From Echinometra lucunter (Eukaryota > Echinodermata > Echinoidea > Camarodonta > Echinometridae), in assembly GCA_029962745.1 (NCBI GenBank), contig CM057157.1, forward strand, positions 10,111,496-10,175,495: a stretch of 64,000 nt of DNA, in the 5' to 3' direction. The notes under the pieces are model-generated. The model had not been told where the DNA came from. It did not search any database and worked only from the letters and a program-made list of their open reading frames with translations. Position 1 is the stretch's first letter; the number at the start of each line of letters is the position of its first letter. The position numbers and the translations under genes are program-made. Of this stretch, positions 57,998-64,000 are shown piece after piece.

Positions 57998-59646
57998 GTC
58001 TCGCCCACCGGTGACTAAATAACACGAAGGTTTCCCCAAGTACATCCCTAACCAAGTTTGATATCGCAAAGTCTTGCAGGTAAACTTTAATGTTTGACCT
58101 CAAATGACCTTTGACCTCACCATGTGAACTCCGACAGCACCACAACATGATGTTACCCCTAGTGCATCTATGACCCAAGTTTGGTTGCCATTTGACCATC
58201 AGTTGTCAAGTTATGTGTCATAAGAGAGTCGTGCATGTAAACTGTAATGTTTGAAATAAAATAACCTTTGACCTTACCACGTGACATCCGATGCCACTAT
58301 AACATGAAGGTCTCCCAAGTGCATCCATGACCCAAGTTTAGTTAAAAAGGGAGCAGACGTTGCAAAGTTACTTATCATAAGAGAGTCTTGCAAGTAAACT
58401 TTCACGTTTGATATAAAATGACCTTTGACCTTACCATGTGACCTCTGATACCACTATAACATGAAGGTCCCCCAAGAACCCTTTCACCTTATCATGTGAA
58501 GTCCAACAGAATGATAACATGCACTTCCCCTTAGTGATCTGCAACCCAAGTTTGACTCAAAAGTGTGACACGGTTGCAAAGTTTTGTGTCATAAGAGAGT
58601 CTTGCACGTAAACTTTAACCGTTCAACGTTTGACCTGTAATGACCTTTGACCTGACCATGTGACCTCTGACTGGACCATAACATGCAGGTCCCCTTAGTG
58701 CATCTACAACCCAAGTTTGATAGATAAGTGTCACACGGTTGCAGAGTTTTGTGTCATAAGAGAGTCTTGCACGTAAACTTTGTTTGACCTGAAATGACCT
58801 TTGACCTGACCATGTGACCTATGACTGGACCATAACATGCAGGTCCCCTTAGTGCATCGACAACCCAAGTTTGATAGATAAGTGTCACACGGTTGCAGAG
58901 TTTTGAGTCATAAGAGAGTCTTGCACGTAAACTTCAACGTTTGACCTGAAATGACCTTTGACCTTACCATGTGACCTCTGACTGGACCATAACATGCAGG
59001 TCCCCTCAGTGCATCTACAACCCAAGTTTGGTTGAAAAGTGAGTCACGGTTGCAAAGTTATGTGTGATAAGAGAGTCTTGCACGTCAACTTTAACATTTG
59101 ACCTGAAATGACCTTTGACCTTACCATGTGACCTCTGACTGGGCAATAAGATGCAGGTCCCCTTAGTGCATCTACAACCCAAGTTTGATTGAACAGTGTC
59201 ACACAGTTGCAGAGTTTTGTGTCATAAGAGAGTCTTGCACGTAAATTTTAACGTTTGACCTAAAATGACCTTTGACCTTACCATGTGACCTCTGACCAGA
59301 GCATAACATGCAGGTCCGCTTAGGGCATCTACAACCCAAGTTTGGTTGAAAAGTGAGTCACGGTTGCAGAGTTTTGTGTCATAAGAGAGTCTTGCACGTA
59401 AACTTTAACGTTTGACCTGAAATGACCTTTGACCTTACCATGTGACCTCTGACTGGACCATAACATGCAGGTCCCCTTAGTGCATCTACAACCCAAGTTT
59501 GGTTGAAAAGTGAGTCACGGTTGCCAAGTTATCTTTCATAACGTTTGTGACGGACGGACGGACGGACGACGGACGGACGACGGACGGACGACGGACGGAC
59601 GACATTTGGATCCCTTAGTCTCGCCTTCACCTCCGGTGGGCGAGAC
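57998..59646 (+). repeat. Satellite-bearing element: ~157-bp tandem array with DR1 motifs
   Basis: Units repeat at 157 bp (CCATGTGACC at 58810, 58967, 59124, 59281, 59438), with irregular spacing around 58430-58650. Each unit carries TGACCTTTGACCT, the complement of a DR1 (AGGTCA-A-AGGTCA): exact at 58105, 58419, 58641, 58795, 58952, 59109, 59266 and 59423, and with one mismatch at 58262. The whole is bounded by inverted 14-mers, GTCTCGCCCACCGG (57998-58011) and CCGGTGGGCGAGAC (59633-59646). The right end also forms a hairpin. A related truncated copy occupies 1-346. Confidence 0.9.
59546..59603 (+). repeat. (ACGG)n-type tract
   Basis: GACGGACGGACGG repeats with periodic GACGAC interruptions lie between the 157-bp array and the terminal hairpin. 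A shorter version is at 276-300. Confidence 0.9.
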
Positions 59647-61068
59647 AAAAAGAGAAAATGCATTAAACTGTTTCAAGTCTCCTTAAAATCATTGTTATCA
59701 ATAATACGATGAGCATATCTCTATTTTGAAATTTTATGAAATGCAGATAGAATAGAAAGTGAGCGTAACTCTTTGACAATATTTGTAAAGAAAAGAAGAA
59801 GAAAACCAAAATAGTTCCTGTGCATCATTATTAGGCATCCATAATTCATTGTCTACTGGAAGCTGGTAGTGCCTGTATTCACCTATAGACATCAGAGAAT
59901 TTAGTATTCACCGGGTTAAGGTTGTTTGCACGGTGTTAAAGAGCCCTTACCTGTCAAAAGTAATGGCAGTTGAGATTTAATTCATAAACATGTATGGCAT
60001 GACACTACCTTTATATAAGGCTTACAAGAGAGCCAGATCTAGATACATAGGCCACGAAACTTGGCTCAGTCTGAAAGGAAAAGAAAATATTTTGTTTTCG
60101 TGAAGATATACAGATTTATACAGATTTATATATAGATTTCACATTTTCTCAATTTTCTTGAAAGTTACACATTTTCTTATCACATAGTCAAAGTATGTTA
60201 TGTGAAAAGCAATTCTTCTGAACATACATTGACTATGGGGGTTAGAAAATGTGTAACTTCCAAGAAGATTGAGGAAATGTGAAATTTCATGTACAAAGTG
60301 AATAAAGACCTGCTCACATATGATGTCATCAGTGCTGCCAATTTGCAGAGCCGAGAGTAATTTACTAGAAAATGTAAATGAGTGTAATTTTCTTATTCTT
60401 TGACCGATTTTGCTCCTTTCTTTTTTAAAATGCTGTTCAAATTTATCTCCTTTTATTGAAACAGTGAAACTTCTAGTGAAACTTCTAGGGTGGACTTACC
60501 CTGTAATCTAGATATTGACCACAAAGAAACTGTGTCATAGAATCTTGGTCAGACTCTAATCTGTCAAGGATCTAGAGTATATCCTCAAACTCTCTATGCC
60601 TTTGCCACTGAGTCGGGCATTTAGTAGATCTAAGACGGGTTTAATAGTAGCCAGATTTGGTCCAATTTATACATGTGGTGTATGATCTGATTAAGACTGC
60701 AAATCCAGCAATCAGTAGACTGGGTCCAGAATTGGGAACTATCGATTTGGAACTACATTACTACCTATTCTTTGATTTTATAGATCTCTCACAACCTTAC
60801 TAAACAAGGGGCCAAGTTGATCCATGGACCGACCAGAGACCTATCCACCTGACAAGGACACATCAACTGACCTGTATCTAGCAGTTGATGGATGTATCCT
60901 CACTTCCTGACAGGATACATTATGTAAGATTAGGGGGATTTCATATTTGATGACTCTTTGACGAGCATCAAAAGATTAACAACAAATACAAAACAGGGAA
61001 AAAGCAGATGGGGTAAGATAAAATGTGCTAATTATGTAAGTAAAAACTTAAAGGAAGGGTAATGGGGG
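59647..61068. other. Non-coding stretch, nothing recognised
   Basis: AT-rich sequence. A short inverted pair, ACATTTTCT...AAGTTACACA (about 60140-60180) and its complement near 60250-60290, could fold. There is no gene evidence. Confidence 0.55.
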
Positions 61069-61336
61069 CAGGGGCAGCACTACTGGGGGGCAGAGGGTGA
61101 CTGCCCCCTATGATATTTTAAGTGATCAAAAAAATGGTAAACAAAAAAAAAAAAGAGGAGAAAAAGAAGAAAAAAAGAGGAGGAGGAAAAAAGATGAGTA
61201 CGGGGAAAGAGCAGGCTGGGTCATGCAACTATAATAATACCCCATTTTTTTGTTTTCGTTCAAAACGTAAATAAACTCACCTATGGGTCATCTTGCCCCC
61301 CCCCCCCCCAATCAAAATACCCTGGCTCTGCCCCTG
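61069..61336. mobile_element. Small hAT-like MITE with exact 8-bp target duplication
   Basis: It begins CAGGGGCAG and ends CTGCCCCTG, flanked by the identical 8-mer AATGGGGG (61061-61068 and 61337-61344). It is 268 bp, with an A/G-rich interior and a C run (61297-61309). Confidence 0.85.
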
Positions 61337-64000
61337 AATGGGGGTCACAGGAAAGAAGCACAGAGAATGTTAGGGGGGATGGATGTGGAGTGAAATAATT
61401 GAGAAAGGGGGTGAGGTAAAATAACCTTCACATGTCTTTTCCAACTTCCCATGAAAAGCCCTAAAGAGTGCTACATGTATACTGAGCATAAACCAGTTAG
61501 CATACAAGCAACCTTGCTTTAACTCCACATGACTAATGCATGTTTTTTCCTTTCCAAATGAACATAATTCAACAAGGTAAGGTAGACTGTATAAAAGACT
61601 AAACTGACTCGAATGATAATCCCTCATAGGAGAGAAGGTTTAGACAGCCTACACTCCGGCATTAGTCACATTCCTGTTCATATTATACAGTAGAGATAAA
61701 CTTGTTATTTCCTACTACTCTTCAAAGCCTCCCACTACCCCTTAAAGTCTCTCATCCCCCGCCCCAATAGTGGTTTGCAGGAATTCCCTACATTCTATAA
61801 AGCTACAACTCACAAGCCAGAAGTCCTGTTAGTTTGAAGTCAGAATTTAGAATGACCCAATATTGAGCTTTAGATTGATAATAAATTATGTAGAGGGTGA
61901 GAAGAGGTCATTAAAATAATATAAAGAAAATGTCACTGCATACAGATGCATGGCAGCTACAGAAACTTACATAACCCATTGGCAGTCCATGTACATACGC
62001 ATGTACCTGTCAATGGAGTGTCAATATCTTTCTTTTAAAGTACAGAAAAATCTAATATTGCAGCTATTAAACCGGTGACAAGATTTCCTTTAACCCGCTG
62101 AGCATGATTTGATTTCAATATAACACATATTTTCCATAGACCTTAGCCCGAGTTATATCTGGCATAGTGTTCAACGAGTTAACATAATACCTGGTAGGCT
62201 TTCACATGCCCGTGGTGTCCCCATTCTCATTGAACCCCTGTTCTGACCTGATAACTATTGATGAGAGACAGAGGTAGAATGTTTGTGAGTTCTAGACAGG
62301 ATGATATCAATTTGATCTTTTTCAGATGTACTCATAATTTGGTGTGAGTCAACTCCGTTCGCACCCTGCTAATCAGAAGCTACGTGCTGCTTAGGGTAGA
62401 GGGATGTTTCCCCTGGATTAAACCCTGGATGTGGTTCCATTGAATGGCAGTCTACTGGGCAATCCGGCAATGGATGTTGAAAGAGGACAGACATGAGTGG
62501 AAACAGATGGAGGAGAAGAAGAAGAAGAAGAAGAAGAAGAAAAAGAAGAAGAAGGAGAAGAAGAAGAAGAAGAAGAAGAAGGAGAAGAAAAAGAGAAGAA
62601 GTAGAAGAAGTAGAAGAAGAAGAAGGAGAAGAAGCAGAAGAAAGAAGAAAGAAGAAGAAAGAAGAAGAAGAAAGAGAGAGATAGGGAGATTAGAGAGAGA
62701 AAGAGGGAAGGAAAGAGTGAGAGAGAGTGAAAGAAAGAGAAGGATGAGTGATACATACTGAAGATAGATATACAGATGAATATTTAGTTGGATAGGTAGA
62801 TAGAAGGACAGAATAGAAAGAGAGATTGACCAATAGCTACACACTGCTTGAAACCATTTATGTGGTTCCACGGAAGTTTAGTCCATTTGGCAATGAATCT
62901 CTGAAAAAAAAATGAACAAAGGAAGAGGTGATCTGGAAAAAGAGAATGAGTGAAGAGAAGGGGGGGCAAATGAGGGATATTTCAAGTGGAAAAGAAGGAA
63001 GAATGATTGTGAAAAGAAAGGACAAAGTGGAAGGGAAGGAGAAATAAAGACAGAGAAAGAAAGAAGGTCACAGAATGAGAGAGGAATTTAATGCAAAATA
63101 CAAATGATAAGGAGATAATACATTCAACATCAATCCTCAAGTCTGTTACCTGATAAAAGTTATGACAGAATGTTTTTCAAACTAAAAACAAAAATATGCA
63201 CAGGTAGTACTGTATGTGAATGTTCATTTTAAAGACAAAAAGAATGAACAGAAACTTCTCCACAAATGTAATATGGAAGTTTCATTAAGAAGAACTGAAC
63301 TTAATATCAACCTTGTAAATAATAAATTTCATAAGTTTGCCAGCATTGAAATTAGGCAACACATGCTGCAAGGATAGAGTAGATTGTCAAGAAAATTCTG
63401 AGGATGCATTCAAAAGTGTGGCAATGATCATCATCCTTGTCTCCTTAATGATTACTATTCATTCTCAATAAGTGCTCACAGTTGTCAGCACACAGAATAA
63501 TTTGATCTGTGTGAAAACATTCTATTTAAAAGTAATGTGGGACTCCAAAAAAAAAAGTCTTAATTGAAAATTGATATGCAATAACATCATACATTTGGGC
63601 AATTCATAAGCATATTGATGGATACACTGATTTCAGACATTCGGGGGAGATTACAGTACATACATGTACATTGTACATCATAGCAATTTTAAATATCTGA
63701 CAAATTTACAAAAGTCAAAATCATTCTTTTAGTTCAGATCTAGCTTGTACAGTGTACATGTGGTTTAAGTAGTTTTGCAAAGTCCTAAGTCTTTATATTT
63801 CAATTTTTATATCCATGACCTTTTCCCCCTTGGTTCATACCTACAATGTAATGACTACTTATACCCTAGACTTTACACAGGGGCCATTCCAGTTCTCACA
63901 CTAAAATGGTTTAACATTATTCAAAGTTTCATACAAAGCATTAATGCTTTAAAAAACATGAGGTATTCTGCTGAATCTTCATAACTTGTTACAGCAATTG
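61337..64000. other. Non-coding stretch with purine tract
   Basis: The purine repeat at 62509-62690 is the only clear feature. A diverged dispersed repeat (CCCGCTGAGCATGATTTGAT...GTTCAACGAGTTAAC) lies at about 62095-62182. No exon was recognised to the end of the window. Confidence 0.55.
62509..62690 (+). repeat. (GAA)n/(GGA)n purine tract
   Basis: About 180 bp of GAA triplets grade into GAAGAAAGAA and GAGA. Arg/Lys- and Phe/Leu-rich open frames on both strands are artefacts. Confidence 0.95.

Noticed and set aside
58000..59600. Satellite units as a CRISPR-like or other prokaryotic repeat array
   Set aside because: The 157-bp units are contiguous with no unique spacers, and the setting is eukaryotic.
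1..64000. Retroviral or LINE coding sequence
   Set aside because: No reverse transcriptase, integrase or capsid motifs were seen in any frame long enough to judge.

Overview
This is a 64 kb piece of AT-rich metazoan genomic DNA. It has split genes with GT-AG introns, a TATA-type promoter, many non-autonomous DNA transposons and long simple-sequence tracts. The mix of repeats (CGGA-rich tails, GCTCGCTTCG tandem motifs, frequent TACATGTA palindromes) and the gene content suggest a marine deuterostome, most likely an echinoderm. The species call is inference.

Two genes can be supported. (1) On the minus strand, six exons between 428 and 12525 encode an internal part of CPLANE1 (C5orf42/JBTS17), a component of the ciliary CPLANE complex. 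All six join in frame across GT-AG introns. Four more minus-strand exons (15050-15181, 15397-15426, 25415-25577, 31637-31763) continue the same unbroken phase chain upstream. I could not match their peptides to CPLANE1, so they are either a divergent upstream part or a separate gene. The true N-terminus and C-terminus of CPLANE1 are outside the resolved region. (2) On the plus strand, 20562-22376 is a single-exon gene for a 604-residue type I membrane receptor. It has a signal peptide, three Ig-like domains, one membrane helix and a 229-residue tail. The tail holds 15 tyrosines, including ITAM-spaced YxxL/YxxL/YxxI motifs and two YxxM motifs. It has its own TATA box and initiator and appears to lie antisense inside a ~10 kb intron of the minus-strand gene.

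Layout: 1-346 end of a satellite-bearing repeat; 428-12525 secure CPLANE1 exons; 12642-13778 hAT-like element; 14616-14943 MITE; 15050-15426 two probable exons; 16.2-19.6 kb repeats, a pyrimidine minisatellite and a terminal-inverted-repeat element; 20.0-22.4 kb Ig receptor; 25.4 and 31.7 kb probable exons; 31.8-64 kb almost all non-coding as far as I can see, with fold-back elements, MITEs, GAA tracts and, at 57998-59646, a 157-bp-period array in which each unit carries a DR1-type nuclear-receptor motif.

The most novel items are the intronless ITAM-like Ig receptor and its nested position, the DR1 array, and a MITE family with 6-bp target-site duplications. Protein family calls come from reading motifs and recollection of the families. 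No database search or alignment was run.
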